A DNA stretch of 64,000 nucleotides from Secundilactobacillus angelensis (GCF_012641075.1 NZ_JAAXLJ010000005.1:1-64000), one strand, 5' to 3'; numbered from the stretch's first letter, positions 1 through 9,524 are shown. The notes: generated from the letters alone by a model not told the origin. Made by a program: numbers and translations.

Positions 1-97
1 TAACCTGGATAACCCCATCAGCCCGTTCAGTACCACCTTTAATTTTTACATGTTTATCATCTATGCCTAGCAACAACTTCGTAGTATTATAATTCAT
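1..97 (-). mobile_element. ISL3-family transposase, 5' end only (rest lies outside the window)
   Basis: The minus strand reads ATG at 97-95 and stays open for 32 codons to the window edge. The translation contains KLLLGIDDKHVKIKG, which resembles the usual N-terminus of ISL3-family transposases (a short KLLGI-D-N-I motif before the zinc-binding region). An AAGGA ribosome site lies just upstream at about 105-112. Only the N-terminal end is visible, so the catalytic DDE residues cannot be checked. The element would extend leftwards. No inverted repeat could be identified on the right side. The family call rests on a short stretch. Confidence 0.6.
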
Positions 98-141
98 AAA
101 GGTATTCCTTCTTTCTAGAAATCTTCGTCGTGGTTGATTTT

Positions 142-174
142 AATGAATGGGCGGGAATGCCCGTTTTTTTATTA
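142..174 (+). terminator. possible short intrinsic terminator beside the transposase
   Basis: A CGGG-AATG-CCCG hairpin is followed by seven T residues. It lies in the leader of the transposase on the other strand, so it may stop read-through into the element. The stem is only 4-5 bp. Confidence 0.35.
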
Positions 175-198
175 AATTAAATAGTAGTGTAACAAAAA

Positions 199-241
199 AT
201 CTGTTATCAGTAATAGATAAAATCTATTACCAACAACAGAT
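199..241. repeat. nested inverted repeat ahead of the truncated transporter gene
   Basis: ATCTGTT (199-205) pairs with AACAGAT (235-241), and inside it TAATAGAT (211-218) pairs with ATCTATTA (222-229). The symmetry is exact at both levels. The repeat holds the in-frame stop that precedes the open frame of the next gene. Confidence 0.6.
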
Positions 242-277
242 ATTGTAGAACCATTATATCCAATCTTTTTAACAAAA

Positions 278-1054
278 ATGGGTGGCAATTATTTTCAGCA
301 GTTATTTGGAACAAGTGCCGGTATTTTCTTATTTGCGAGCATTGTTCAGGCGCTTTTTAAGTATCAAATTTCTATAAATGATTTTATGTTATATTTTATT
401 TCTGGACTATTTTGGAGTATCGGGCAGGCGGGTCAAGTTTGGTGCTTTAAAAAAGCAGGTGTCAGTACAATAATGCCTGTAACTACGGCATTTCAAACCA
501 TTGGAAATTCATTGATTGGCGGGTGGCTATTCAAAGAATGGGTTGGCGTATTTGATAATTTATTAGGGCTAGCTGCGTTAATCATAATTTTACTAGGTGT
601 TGCCATTTCTAATGGTTTGGTAAAAATTAAGCGTAAAGACATCATGATTTATTTGGTTTTGCTTGTGACAACTATCGGATATTGGGGATATTCTGGTTTC
701 CCGCACTATTGTCATACTAGCGGATTAGCTGGCTTTTTCCCTCAGTCCTTGGGGATGTTCATCGGTGCATCCGTAATTTACTTTGTTGGGCACAAAAAGA
801 TATCTGGAAACGACCCATTGGGAATGAGAAATATCATTTCTGGGATCGTATTTGGTGGTGCAGCGTCTACTTACTTGGTATCATTGGGTTTAAACGGGTT
901 AGTAAATGCTTTCGCTTTATCACAACTAAATGTAGTGATTGCGACAATGGTTGCAACGATAATTCTGAAAGAAAAACAAAAAAGCCAAATTATTTCAACA
1001 TTAGCAGGGTTAGTTATTTTAATTTTTGGGGTGTTTATGATGGTAAGCATCTAG
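278..1054 (+). CDS. GRP-family sugar transporter (RbsU/GlcU type), N-terminally truncated
   Basis: This is a hydrophobic 258-residue protein with about eight to nine predicted membrane segments and the G-x-A-x-STY-type glycine-rich helices of the glucose/ribose uptake (GRP) family, which transports sugars by proton symport. Family members are usually about 285-290 residues and begin with one further helix. Here the frame continues upstream of the ATG to about 221 and reads LYPIFLTKMGGNYFQQ, which looks like family sequence, but it then meets a stop inside a palindrome. There is no ribosome site before ATG 278 or elsewhere in frame. I infer that the 5' end was lost, perhaps through the adjacent insertion element. 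It is probably a pseudogene or poorly expressed. Confidence 0.7.
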   Translation: MGGNYFQQLFGTSAGIFLFASIVQALFKYQISINDFMLYFISGLFWSIGQAGQVWCFKKAGVSTIMPVTTAFQTIGNSLIGGWLFKEWVGVFDNLLGLAALIIILLGVAISNGLVKIKRKDIMIYLVLLVTTIGYWGYSGFPHYCHTSGLAGFFPQSLGMFIGASVIYFVGHKKISGNDPLGMRNIISGIVFGGAASTYLVSLGLNGLVNAFALSQLNVVIATMVATIILKEKQKSQIISTLAGLVILIFGVFMMVSI

Positions 1055-1124
1055 TAGTTAAGTAGGTTGATTCACTACAGAAAATAGCTTCAATGTTGTA
1101 CTTGATTTAAAAATTCAGGGGTAT

Positions 1125-1165
1125 AAAAAAATCGTCAGGAATTTGAAAGTTCTCGACGATTTTTT
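1125..1165. terminator. bidirectional intrinsic terminator
   Basis: AAAAATCGTC and GACGATTTTT form a stem with an inner GGAA/TTCTC pairing. It serves the transporter gene and could also serve ackA on the other strand. Confidence 0.8.
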
Positions 1166-1318
1166 ATGGTCCCAAAAATCAAAATACAGCCAATGTACAT
1201 TTGGGGATGATTCAAGTGCCAAATCTTTCAAAACAATACCCTATAATATCACTTAATTTCCTCAAATAGCGGTACGCTCCAGATAACAACGCAGCGTTAA
1301 CATTTTAATTTTAAGTGT

Positions 1319-2509
1319 TCACTTTTGTGTCAGTCGTTGCACATCCCGGACAATCATCAACTCTTCGTTGGTTGGGACCACCATGACTGTTACTGGGGCA
1401 CTGTCAGGACTAATAACTTGTTCTTTGCCACGAACTTGATTACGATCGTGGTCAATTTGAATCCCAAAGTAGCTTAACTGATCCGCAATTTTGGCACGCA
1501 TATCAATCCCGTTTTCTCCGGAACCAGCAGTGAACACTAAGGCATCTAAGCCGTTTAATTCAGCAATATATGAGCCGATATACCGAACGATTCGGTTGGC
1601 GTACATGTCCAACGCTAATTTTGCTTGTGGATTAGTATCCTGTGCCGATTCCAAATCACGTTGATCGGGCGATAGTTGAGAGATACCCAATAACCCTGAT
1701 TGATGATTTAAAATATCAATCATTTCGCTCATTTTGACGTGTTTTTTCTCAGCTAAAAATGAGACCAACGAGGGATCGATGTCGCCAGAACGAGTCGCCA
1801 TCATGACACCTGCCAGTGGTGTGAATCCCATGGAGGTATCAATGACTTTGCCATGATCAAAAGCGGAGATTGATGACCCAGATCCCAAGTGTAACGTAAT
1901 CAGTTTGAGATCAGACAGGGGTTTACCTAATAGTTCAGCAGCCCGAGCAGAGACGTAGCGGTGGCTTGTGCCATGAGCGCCATATTTACGGGCACCATAC
2001 TCTTTGTAGTATTGATAAGGAATCGGGTATAAAGCATTGATTTTAGGCATGTCGGTGTACAGTGCGGTGTCAAATACGGCTACTTGGGGCACGTTTGGCA
2101 GTAGTTGCTGAAAGATTTCAATGTATTCGGCTTCAATTGGATTATGCAACGGCGCATATTGAGCGAGCTCATGAATTTGTTTCAGTGCAGCGTCATCAAC
2201 AACCGCGGAGTCTGAGAAAATTTCTCCACCAGCTACGATTCGGTGACCAATACCAGCAATTTCATGCAAATGTTTGACGATTCCAGCTTCCTTCAAGTGG
2301 GAAAGCACCATCGCAGCGGCTAATCGATAGTCAATATTGTCCTGCGTTTCCTCGAACTTATCACCATCTGGTCGTTTAACTGTAAAAATGGAACCGGGTA
2401 AATTCAAGCGGTCAACTAAACCGGAAGCAATCACGGTTTCGTCAGGCATTGAAAAGAGCTTCCATTTTAAAGTTGAACTCCCTGCATTGACTGCTAATAT
2501 TTTCGTCAT
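1319..2509 (-). CDS. ackA: acetate kinase
   Basis: This 396-residue enzyme matches the family length. It converts acetyl phosphate and ADP to acetate and ATP in the cytoplasm, the ATP-yielding step of the phosphoketolase and Pta-AckA routes. Visible motifs are the N-terminal VNAGSSTLK phosphate loop, GHRIVAGG, VFDTALY, the LHLGSGSSISA signature, TRSGDIDP with its catalytic Arg, and TNEEL near the C-terminus. The start chosen is ATG 2509 behind GAGGTGG; a longer frame runs to 2581 but its extra residues do not fit the family. A second acetate kinase lies at 32971. The gene stands alone on its strand, with a terminator from the gene upstream. Confidence 0.95.
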   Translation of the reverse strand: MTKILAVNAGSSTLKWKLFSMPDETVIASGLVDRLNLPGSIFTVKRPDGDKFEETQDNIDYRLAAAMVLSHLKEAGIVKHLHEIAGIGHRIVAGGEIFSDSAVVDDAALKQIHELAQYAPLHNPIEAEYIEIFQQLLPNVPQVAVFDTALYTDMPKINALYPIPYQYYKEYGARKYGAHGTSHRYVSARAAELLGKPLSDLKLITLHLGSGSSISAFDHGKVIDTSMGFTPLAGVMMATRSGDIDPSLVSFLAEKKHVKMSEMIDILNHQSGLLGISQLSPDQRDLESAQDTNPQAKLALDMYANRIVRYIGSYIAELNGLDALVFTAGSGENGIDMRAKIADQLSYFGIQIDHDRNQVRGKEQVISPDSAPVTVMVVPTNEELMIVRDVQRLTQK

Positions 2510-2590
2510 CTTATTTCCACCTCGTTGTTTTCTATAACTTAAACATAAGTCTAGTCTAGCGAAGTGTGAAACCGTTTTCAAGCAAAAGCA

Positions 2591-2621
2591 AAAAAAGATT
2601 CCGCTGGTATACCGGAATCCT
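2591..2621 (-). terminator. intrinsic terminator of the histidine phosphatase gene
   Basis: GATTCCG and CGGAATC pair, followed on the minus strand by a run of seven T. Confidence 0.85.
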
Positions 2622-2661
2622 TGGTTCTTCTCGACTTCAGAGTTGAAAGCGTATTGGAAGA

Positions 2662-3303
2662 CTATTGATTATAAGCCTCTACGATAACTTCATCAGGGTA
2701 AACTGTTAATTCAGATATGCCACCGTTTTGCGGATAATTACCCTTGGTATCGACGCCGAGATAATCGATGATCGTACGAATGATAGTGCCATGACTGACC
2801 AGCAGAACTGATTCGCCGCTTTGACAGTGATCACGCAGTACTTTGAAGCCAGCTTTAACCCGTGAAATCACCTCGTCATAATCTTCCGCAGTGTGAGAAG
2901 GGTCGCTTTCTTTCATTGCTTTGCGAGCCTCTCTAAGCCCGCCAATTTCGAGGAGGTCGGCTTGGCTATTCTTACCATAAGGAGAGGCAATCCCCGCCCA
3001 AATGTCATCGGAATTCAAACCTTCGAAGAACCCAAAATTAACTTCACGGAATTCTGGCAGTTGATCAATCTCAGTGGGTGTCTGCTGGAGCTGGTTCAAG
3101 ATGATGTTGCGGGTACTGATGGCCCGGCCAAGATCTGATGAAAAAGCACGGTTAATGACAGCTCCTTGTAATTTTTCTGCAGCTTGTCGAGCTTGCGTGA
3201 TACCCTCTTCAGATAGGTCAGAGTCGATCCAGCCTTGCATCCGGTTGAAACTATTTAACATCGTGCTGCCGTGACGAACCAGATATACCGTAAATGAATC
3301 CAT
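2662..3303 (-). CDS. histidine phosphatase family protein (phosphoglycerate-mutase-like)
   Basis: The 213-residue protein has the RHG catalytic motif near residue 11 (LVRHGSTMLN), a conserved Arg in FSSDLGRA, a Glu in EFREVNFG, and a second catalytic His in VSHGTIIR. This is the branch-2 histidine phosphatase fold, which covers cofactor-dependent phosphoglycerate mutases and many broad phosphatases. The substrate cannot be told from sequence. The start is supported by AAAGAGG upstream. A relative lies at 48734; the two are clearly distinct proteins. Confidence 0.85.
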   Translation of the reverse strand: MDSFTVYLVRHGSTMLNSFNRMQGWIDSDLSEEGITQARQAAEKLQGAVINRAFSSDLGRAISTRNIILNQLQQTPTEIDQLPEFREVNFGFFEGLNSDDIWAGIASPYGKNSQADLLEIGGLREARKAMKESDPSHTAEDYDEVISRVKAGFKVLRDHCQSGESVLLVSHGTIIRTIIDYLGVDTKGNYPQNGGISELTVYPDEVIVEAYNQ

Positions 3304-3412
3304 ATTGATGACCTCTTTCAGATGTAATTTGTTATTATTGTGACGGAAATTGAACTAATGTGCAACCACGACTTATTTTTGAGAAATTTAATTGAAATCC
3401 AATTTTGGGTAT

Positions 3413-3440
3413 TTGATAACTGAGATATCAGTATTATACT
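3413..3440 (+). promoter_or_regulatory. sigma-A-type promoter for the nitrilase-family gene
   Basis: TTGATA (3413-3418), a 16-nt spacer and TATACT (3435-3440). The spacer holds an ACTGA-GATA-TCAGT inverted repeat that could be an operator. Confidence 0.6.
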
Positions 3441-3465
3441 AAAAAGGATATATGGAGGCGTAGGC

Positions 3466-4251
3466 ATGAAAATAACTATTTCACTAGCACAAATGGATAT
3501 TAGTTTTGGCGAACCTGCCGCAAATTTTTCTCGAATTGAATCGTTTGTTTCCCAGGCGGCACTTGAACAAGCAGACATCGTTGTTTTCCCAGAAATGTGG
3601 AATACCGGCTATGATCTCAGTCGTTTTGATGATATTGCCGATGTTAATGGTGCCCAGACAATGCACGTCATTCAGGCGCTGGCTAAAAAATACCACATTA
3701 TGATACATGCTGGATCAGTGGCTACTAAGCGAGATAATCAATTTTTCAATACCACGTATGTTGTTGATGAAAAGGGCGGGCTGCTGACAACGTATGATAA
3801 GGTTCATTTATTTGGTTTAATGCACGAAGATGAATTTTTGGCAGCCGGTGATCACAAAGATCGGTTCGAAGTTAAGGGAACACCAGCGACGAGTGTTATC
3901 TGTTACGACATTCGCTTCCCCGAATGGCTCAGAACCTTATCCTTAACAGACAGCCGCATCATCTTTGTGCCTGCTGAATGGCCGACATCACGGATGCCAC
4001 AATGGCGAAAGCTCTTAGCGGCTCGTGCAATCGAAAATCAAAGTTTTGTCGTCGGTGTTAACCGGGTAGGTGCGGATCCTGAAAACCGCTTTGGCGGCAA
4101 TTCTGTGGTGATTGATCCACTTGGTAACAACGTCTTGTATTTGGGTCATGAAGAAGAGTTAAAGACGGTCACGATTGATATCAGTGCAACCGATAAGGCT
4201 CGTGGTTTTATGCCGGTGTTTGCTGACCGGCGTCCTGACTTGTACGAATAA
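3466..4251 (+). CDS. carbon-nitrogen hydrolase (nitrilase superfamily, omega-amidase-like)
   Basis: The 261-residue protein shows the Glu-Lys-Cys triad of the superfamily: Glu in VVFPEMWNTGYDL, Lys in DKVHLFG, and Cys in VICYDIRFPEW. The length and the MWNTGY and HLFG stretches fit the YafV/Nit2-like omega-amidase branch, which hydrolyses omega-amides such as 2-oxoglutaramate in the cytoplasm. The exact substrate is inferred. A GGAGG site precedes ATG 3466. luxS follows 62 bp downstream with its own ribosome site, so the two may share a transcript. Confidence 0.85.
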   Translation: MKITISLAQMDISFGEPAANFSRIESFVSQAALEQADIVVFPEMWNTGYDLSRFDDIADVNGAQTMHVIQALAKKYHIMIHAGSVATKRDNQFFNTTYVVDEKGGLLTTYDKVHLFGLMHEDEFLAAGDHKDRFEVKGTPATSVICYDIRFPEWLRTLSLTDSRIIFVPAEWPTSRMPQWRKLLAARAIENQSFVVGVNRVGADPENRFGGNSVVIDPLGNNVLYLGHEEELKTVTIDISATDKARGFMPVFADRRPDLYE

Positions 4252-4313
4252 CATGAATCAGAAATCAGCGGTATAATAAATAGTGCACGATATAAAATTC
4301 AAGGAGGATTCTC

Positions 4314-4787
4314 ATGGCAAAAGTAGAAAGCTTTCAATTAGATCATACTAAAGTTAAGGCGCCGTATGTTCGTTTGATTACGGTGGAAAAAGGGCAAAAG
4401 GGCGATGCAATTTCGAATTTTGATTTACGGTTAGTTCAACCTAACGAAAATGCAATTCCAACCGCTGGCCTCCACACAATTGAACATTTATTAGCAGGTT
4501 TATTGCGTGACCGGATGGATGGTGTTATTGACTGTTCACCATTTGGTTGCCGGACTGGGTTTCATCTGATCATGTGGGGTGAACCAACAACTACTGAAGT
4601 TGCCAAGGCGTTAAAGAGTTCACTGGCACAAATCGCTAATGATATCAAATGGGAAGACGTTCCTGGCACGGACATTACCAGCTGTGGTAACTACCGTGAC
4701 CATTCATTGTTCTCAGCTAAGCAATGGTCTCGTGATATTCTTGAAAAGGGTATTAGTGACGACCCATTTGATCGAAATGTCATCTAG
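4314..4787 (+). CDS. luxS: S-ribosylhomocysteine lyase (AI-2 synthase)
   Basis: The 157-residue enzyme cleaves S-ribosylhomocysteine to homocysteine and the AI-2 precursor DPD in the activated methyl cycle. The metal site is complete: His54 and His58 in HTIEH and Cys124 in SCGNYRDH. Catalytic Glu57 and Cys79 (FGCRTGF) are present. Length and sequence agree with Lactobacillaceae LuxS over the whole protein. The start follows AAGGAGG. A strong terminator follows. Confidence 0.98.
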   Translation: MAKVESFQLDHTKVKAPYVRLITVEKGQKGDAISNFDLRLVQPNENAIPTAGLHTIEHLLAGLLRDRMDGVIDCSPFGCRTGFHLIMWGEPTTTEVAKALKSSLAQIANDIKWEDVPGTDITSCGNYRDHSLFSAKQWSRDILEKGISDDPFDRNVI

Positions 4788-4800
4788 AAATTAAATATGG

Positions 4801-4849
4801 ACACACAAAAATAGGCATTCTCATAATCTGGGAATGCCTATTTTGTGTC
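4801..4849 (+). terminator. intrinsic terminator after luxS
   Basis: ATAGGCATTC and GAATGCCTAT form a 10-bp stem, extended by ACACAAAA/TTTTGTGT. Confidence 0.9.
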
Positions 4850-4894
4850 CAACCGCAACAACCGCTTGCTTTCTCTGATCGAATCATGAAATAA

Positions 4895-4929
4895 CAAAAA
4901 AAGAGTTCATCGACTAAATCGATGAACCC
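4895..4929 (-). terminator. intrinsic terminator of the cold-shock gene
   Basis: GTTCATCGA and TCGATGAAC pair across TTTAG, followed on the minus strand by TCTTTTTTT. Confidence 0.9.
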
Positions 4930-4948
4930 TTCTTATGGTTTAAACGAA

Positions 4949-5149
4949 TTAAGCAACAGTAACGTTGGCTGCTTGTGGGCCGCGGTCGCCTTGTTCTACG
5001 TCTAAGGTTACATGTTGACCTTCTTCAAGAGTCTTGTAACCATCAGCATTGATAGCTGAGAAGTGAACGAAAACGTCTGAGCCGTTTTCCAAAGTGATGA
5101 AGCCGTAACCTTTGTCGCCGTTAAACCATTTTACAGTACCTTGTTCCAT
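4949..5149 (-). CDS. cold-shock protein (CspA family)
   Basis: This is a 66-residue single cold-shock domain, the standard length. The RNA-binding motifs KGYGFI (RNP1) and VFVHF (RNP2) are intact. Such proteins bind single-stranded RNA and DNA and act as RNA chaperones. The ATG at 5149 follows GGAGG; a longer frame adds ten unlikely residues. About 300 bp separate it from phoU, room for the long structured leader usual in csp mRNAs, although I cannot delimit one. Confidence 0.95.
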   Translation of the reverse strand: MEQGTVKWFNGDKGYGFITLENGSDVFVHFSAINADGYKTLEEGQHVTLDVEQGDRGPQAANVTVA

Positions 5150-5446
5150 AAGAGTGAAACCTCCGAGCGCATAGCGCAATATATTTGTGTATCTGAAACT
5201 TTAGAAATCGGGGAAGTCATTCTTGCGAACGTCGTACCAAAATTCCGAAGCATTAAATACATTAGTTATAAGATTAACAGCTATTGGCGTGAAAAGCAAG
5301 GGTAGTAACTTAATTATTTGAAAATATCTAGTATTTTTGGAGATTCAACGGGCTCTTTATCACCGCTGTTACGGGATTCATATCGTTAAGTGGAATATAA
5401 AAATTTAATTGAACCTATTTTTTGTGGAAATGATGATCTGCAATTC
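5150..5446. other. gene-free stretch: csp leader and promoter, phoU 3' end
   Basis: No coding frame is convincing. AT-rich sequence fits a csp promoter and 5' leader on the minus strand. I see no clear hairpin terminator for phoU here. Confidence 0.4.
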
Positions 5447-6124
5447 TTATCCGTTTGGATGCAAGCGTCCCTGATTTAATTCCACAATTTCACCGGTTTG
5501 GTTGTAAACCATTTCTTCAGCTAAATTAACGATTCGATCGCCGATGCGTTCTAACAGCTTTGTAACCATCAGATAGCTAGCACCCGCTTCAGCAACAGAA
5601 GGGTCAACTTGGATTGCTGCAGTGATGTCACGACGAATTTGATCGAACTTAGCATCCACATCCTGATCTTGGTTGGCGACTGCTTGTGCTGACTGCATGT
5701 CAAAACTTTGTAAAGCGGCGAGCGCTTCTTTTAACATCGTGCGAATCATGACAGTTAGTGCGGCGATGTCTGTTTCCACATCTTTGTTGCGTTGCGACCC
5801 CTTAACACGGATGGTTTCCAAGGCAATTCCGGTGGCGTGATCACCGATTCGTTCTAAGTCAGAACTGGCCTTTAAAATGGTGATGACGTGTCGGAAATCG
5901 TCAGCGACCGGTTGTTGTAGGGTCATCAACGTGAGGGCTTGTTTTTCAAGGTCAACCTCGTTTGTATTGATAGAATTGTCTTGCTGAACGAGGGATTGCG
6001 CGGCGGCTTTATCGTGACTAATGTAGGATTCAGTGGCTTGTTCAATTTGCGCACTCACAGCTTCTCCCATTTCAGTAAAAACCGAGAATAGTTTTTTGAG
6101 TTCGGTTGTAAAAATATTATTCAT
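5447..6124 (-). CDS. phoU: phosphate transport system regulator PhoU
   Basis: PhoU is a cytoplasmic helical protein of two similar three-helix halves that links the Pst transporter to Pho signalling and limits phosphate uptake. Both halves show the family's metal-binding acidic motifs (SDLERIGDHATGIA and LLERIGDRIVNLAEE). The length is 225 residues from ATG 6124; AGGAG lies 11 nt ahead. An upstream GTG at 6136 overlaps that ribosome site and is less likely. It is the last gene of the pst operon, 14 nt after pstB. Confidence 0.95.
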   Translation of the reverse strand: MNNIFTTELKKLFSVFTEMGEAVSAQIEQATESYISHDKAAAQSLVQQDNSINTNEVDLEKQALTLMTLQQPVADDFRHVITILKASSDLERIGDHATGIALETIRVKGSQRNKDVETDIAALTVMIRTMLKEALAALQSFDMQSAQAVANQDQDVDAKFDQIRRDITAAIQVDPSVAEAGASYLMVTKLLERIGDRIVNLAEEMVYNQTGEIVELNQGRLHPNG

Positions 6125-6138
6125 TTTATTTTTCACTC

Positions 6139-6894
6139 CTAACCAAATTTACCGTTTAGATAGTCACTAGTATCCTGCTTTTCGGGGTTCGTAAACATTT
6201 TACTCGTGTTGTCATATTCCACTAGGTTCCCATTTAGCATAAAAGCTGTGCGGTCTGCTATTCGTGAGGCCTGCTGTAAATTATGGGTCACAATGATGAT
6301 GCAGTATTCTTTCTTTAGCTCTAATAAAGTGGTCTCAATTTGAGCACTCGAAATAGGATCTAAAGCACTAGTAGGTTCATCCAACAAAATAATATCGGGT
6401 TGAACGGCCAATAATCGAGCAATACAGATTCGTTGCTGCTGTCCCCCAGAGAAAGACATGGCACTTTTATTGAGGTTGTCTTTGACCTCATCCCAAACTG
6501 CTGCTTGTTTCAGGGCTCGTTCGACTTGTTCATCGAGAAATTTTCGGTCACTATGACCAGTGAGTTTTAACCCATAAGTCACATTTTCATATACGGAAAA
6601 TGGGAAGGGGTTCGGCTGCTGAAAAACCATTCCAATCTGTTTACGCAACTCAACGAGGTCGATTGTGGATGCGTATATCTCACGTTCGTGGAACTGAAAA
6701 CTGCCAGTGATGGTCGTATTGGGAATTAAATCGTTCATCCGGTTTAGGCAACGCAGAAAAGTCGACTTGCCACAGCCAGAAGGCCCAATCAGTGCGGTGA
6801 TGCTATTATCTTCAAAATCCAAATTAACACCGTGTAAGGCTTCTTTTTTACCATAGGACAAGTGAACGTCTTTTGTTTCGAGAATGATAGACAT
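6139..6894 (-). CDS. pstB: phosphate ABC transporter ATP-binding protein PstB (second copy)
   Basis: The 251-residue ATPase energises phosphate import with PstA and PstC at the membrane. It has Walker [10 protein letters not shown], the Q-loop in [12 protein letters not shown], signature SGGQQQR, Walker [13 protein letters not shown] and the switch His in VTHNLQQ. The FQQPNPFP stretch is specific to PstB. It is one of two adjacent pstB genes, an arrangement common in Lactobacillaceae. The start follows AAAGGATC. Confidence 0.96.
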   Translation of the reverse strand: MSIILETKDVHLSYGKKEALHGVNLDFEDNSITALIGPSGCGKSTFLRCLNRMNDLIPNTTITGSFQFHEREIYASTIDLVELRKQIGMVFQQPNPFPFSVYENVTYGLKLTGHSDRKFLDEQVERALKQAAVWDEVKDNLNKSAMSFSGGQQQRICIARLLAVQPDIILLDEPTSALDPISSAQIETTLLELKKEYCIIIVTHNLQQASRIADRTAFMLNGNLVEYDNTSKMFTNPEKQDTSDYLNGKFG

Positions 6895-6908
6895 GACGTG
6901 ATCCTTTC

Positions 6909-7709
6909 TTAACCAAAGTTACCAGTGACATAATCATGGGTTGCTTGAATCATTGGCGTTTGGAAGATTCTTTCTGTTCGATCATATTCAAGCACGTGAC
7001 CCAGATGGAAAAAGGCAGTGTAAGTACTGATACGCGAAGCCTGTTGCATATTATGAGTCACAATAATGATGGTGTAGTTCTTGGCAAGCTCTTTGAGCGT
7101 AACTTCCAGTTTGGTTGTTGAAATTGGGTCTAAAGCACTAGCGGGTTCATCAAGCAATAAAATATCCGGTTTCATCGCAATTGCACGGGCAATGCATAGT
7201 CGTTGCTGCTGGCCACCAGACAAGGCCAGCGCACTTTTATTCAAATCATCCTTAACCTCATCCCACAAGGCCGCTTCCTTCAAACTAGTTTCGACTCGCT
7301 GCTTGAGTTCTTGTCGGTTGGTGATGCCTTGAGCCTTAAGGGCAAAAGTAATGTTTTCCGAGATGGATTTTGCGAATGGGTTGGGCTTCTGAAAAACCAT
7401 CCCAATGTGCTTTCGAACCTCATAGACGTTAACTTTCGAATCATTGATGTTTGTATGACGATAAATGATTTCACCTTTAATACGCGCAATCCGATCGTTT
7501 AGACGATTAAGTGATCGTAAATATGTCGACTTTCCAGAACCTGAAGCACCAATCAAAGCGGTAATCTGAAACCGGGGGAAACTCAAACTAGCATCAGACA
7601 TGGACGCGTGTTTACTGTTACCGTAATAGACTTGTAATTGATTAGTCGATAGCGCGATTTCTTCAGCTGGCGTAACAATGTGAGTTTGACTTAAATCGTA
7701 GGCTTGCAT
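6909..7709 (-). CDS. pstB: phosphate ABC transporter ATP-binding protein PstB (first copy)
   Basis: This 266-residue ATPase is paralogous to the next gene downstream. Motifs are Walker [41 protein letters not shown] and VTHNMQQ. It has an extra N-terminal stretch of about 16 residues ([13 protein letters not shown]) not found in the other copy. The two may form homo- or heterodimers; sequence does not say which. It follows pstA by 7 nt. Confidence 0.95.
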   Translation of the reverse strand: MQAYDLSQTHIVTPAEEIALSTNQLQVYYGNSKHASMSDASLSFPRFQITALIGASGSGKSTYLRSLNRLNDRIARIKGEIIYRHTNINDSKVNVYEVRKHIGMVFQKPNPFAKSISENITFALKAQGITNRQELKQRVETSLKEAALWDEVKDDLNKSALALSGGQQQRLCIARAIAMKPDILLLDEPASALDPISTTKLEVTLKELAKNYTIIIVTHNMQQASRISTYTAFFHLGHVLEYDRTERIFQTPMIQATHDYVTGNFG

Positions 7710-7716
7710 AGTAAAT

Positions 7717-8604
7717 TTACTTTCCTCCAGTCATTTTTTTATACATCTGATTGCCAATCGCACGGGCACCAAAGTTGAAAATTAAAATGACAATGATCAA
7801 GACTGCTGATGCGCCGGCAGAAATACTGACGGCATCAGGTGTTACACCTTCAGTATTTACTTTCCAAATATGAACAGCCAACGTTTCAGCCGGCCGCATT
7901 GGGTTGAGAAAACTACTACTAGAGGTTGGGTTCCAGTTCGAATAATCAAGAAGAGGGGCACTTTGACCAGCTGTATAAATCAGAGCAGCGGCCTCACCGA
8001 AAACACGACCAGCGCTAAGGATGATACCGGTGAGGATACCCGGCAAGGCAACTGGCAGGATGATGCCACGGATCGTTCGCCAATTGGAAAGACCCAGTGC
8101 ACTTCCTGCTTCTCGTTGACTATTTGGGACAGCGTGCAGTGATCCCTCAATACTCCGAACTAAGAGTGGCAAGTTAAAAAAGGTTAAGGCAATCGCCCCA
8201 GACAAAATCGAGAAACCCATGTGAAATTCAATGACGAATAAGAGGTAACCAAATAGTCCGACCACAACGGATGGTAACGAACTCAGTACTTCAATTGCGG
8301 TGCGAATTAGGCCGGTGAACCAATTATCGCCGGCGTATTCCGACAGGTAGATAGCAGACCCCAGTGCTAAGGGGAAGGAGATAATAAGAGTCAATACGAG
8401 CAGGTAGAGCGAGTTAAACAGTTGATCACGAACACCACCACCAGCACTAAAAGAACTGGAGGGTGAAGTTAAGAAGTGCCAACTGATGTGAGGAAAGCCA
8501 CTGAGAACAATGTCACCTAATAAAAAGAGCAATATCAGTACAACGATTCCTACTAGGAGATTGATTAATTGAGTTGCAATCCGGTCAGATTGATGTGGTG
8601 TCAT
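7717..8604 (-). CDS. pstA: phosphate ABC transporter permease PstA
   Basis: The 295-residue membrane protein has six predicted helices and the cytoplasmic EAA loop (EAGSALGLSNWRTIRGIILPVALPG, quoted in two parts: EAGSALGLSNW and RTIRGIILPVALPG). This loop contacts PstB. SSSSFLNP and the APLL-type loop are typical of PstA. Its start overlaps the pstC stop by 4 nt (ATGA), so translation is probably coupled. Confidence 0.95.
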   Translation of the reverse strand: MTPHQSDRIATQLINLLVGIVVLILLFLLGDIVLSGFPHISWHFLTSPSSSFSAGGGVRDQLFNSLYLLVLTLIISFPLALGSAIYLSEYAGDNWFTGLIRTAIEVLSSLPSVVVGLFGYLLFVIEFHMGFSILSGAIALTFFNLPLLVRSIEGSLHAVPNSQREAGSALGLSNWRTIRGIILPVALPGILTGIILSAGRVFGEAAALIYTAGQSAPLLDYSNWNPTSSSSFLNPMRPAETLAVHIWKVNTEGVTPDAVSISAGASAVLIIVILIFNFGARAIGNQMYKKMTGGK

Positions 8605-9524
8605 GATTTAATTTCGCCTCGCTTTCCGATATAGCGGATGATTAGGTTAAACACTAGGGACATTAATAATAGAATCAGTGCCAATGACCAAAGAGCGTTG
8701 TTCGGTAAGGTGCCCATGATCGTATTCCCAATGTTGGTAGTTAATTGGCTGGTCAATGTGGCCGTTGGGGTGACTAGATTGTGTGGCATTAACACCGCAT
8801 TCCCAATCACCATTTGGACGGCTAGTGCTTCGCCAAATGCGCGGGCCATTCCAAAGATGACGGCGGTTAATAAACGGGGCATGGCTGCCCGGAGTAGTAC
8901 TTTGTAAATGGTTTGAAAGCGGGTTGCTCCCAGTGCGAGCGAGGCTGAACGAAAATAGGCAGGAACCGCTCGTAAAGCATCAACTGCTAGTGAAGTAATG
9001 GTCGGTAATACCATTACGAATAAAACGATGGTCCCAGCCAGGATTCCCGAACCAGTGCCACCAAAGATGTGACGGATGGCTGGCACAACAACGGTCAAGC
9101 CAATGAACCCATAAACGACGGATGGAATACCGACTAGCAGTTCAATCACAGGCTGGAGAAACTTAGCGCCATTTTTAGGGGCAATATCGGTCATGAAAAG
9201 GGCTACTGCAATTGCAAACGGTGTGGCTAACAGAGCTGCCAAAATGGTGACACTAAAGGATGTCACGATCATGGGCAGTGCACCAACTTGTGGTTGACCA
9301 TGATCGTTCAACGTTCCGGGATTCCATTCTTCGCCAGACAGAAATTGCCAGAGGTTAACGTGGTTGGTCGTAAATGTTGCCACTCCACGAGAAGTAATGA
9401 AATACAGAATGCTAATGACAAGGATAATGATTGCTGCAATGCAGGTATAACTGATGATTCGGCCGGTAATGTCTTCACGAGATGCTTTGGATGGCGACAT
9501 TAATTTTTTTTGAATATCATCCAT
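8601..9524 (-). CDS. pstC: phosphate ABC transporter permease PstC
   Basis: The 307-residue permease has a first helix near residue 30 and a large extracytoplasmic loop carrying GEEWNPG, followed by five helices. The EAA loop reads SASLALGATRFQTIYKV, and GMARAFGEALAVQM is typical of PstC. The start chosen is ATG 9524 after TAGGAGG; an upstream frame start at 9548 would put the ribosome site inside the gene. A hairpin separates it from pstS. Confidence 0.95.
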   Translation of the reverse strand: MDDIQKKLMSPSKASREDITGRIISYTCIAAIIILVISILYFITSRGVATFTTNHVNLWQFLSGEEWNPGTLNDHGQPQVGALPMIVTSFSVTILAALLATPFAIAVALFMTDIAPKNGAKFLQPVIELLVGIPSVVYGFIGLTVVVPAIRHIFGGTGSGILAGTIVLFVMVLPTITSLAVDALRAVPAYFRSASLALGATRFQTIYKVLLRAAMPRLLTAVIFGMARAFGEALAVQMVIGNAVLMPHNLVTPTATLTSQLTTNIGNTIMGTLPNNALWSLALILLLMSLVFNLIIRYIGKRGEIKS

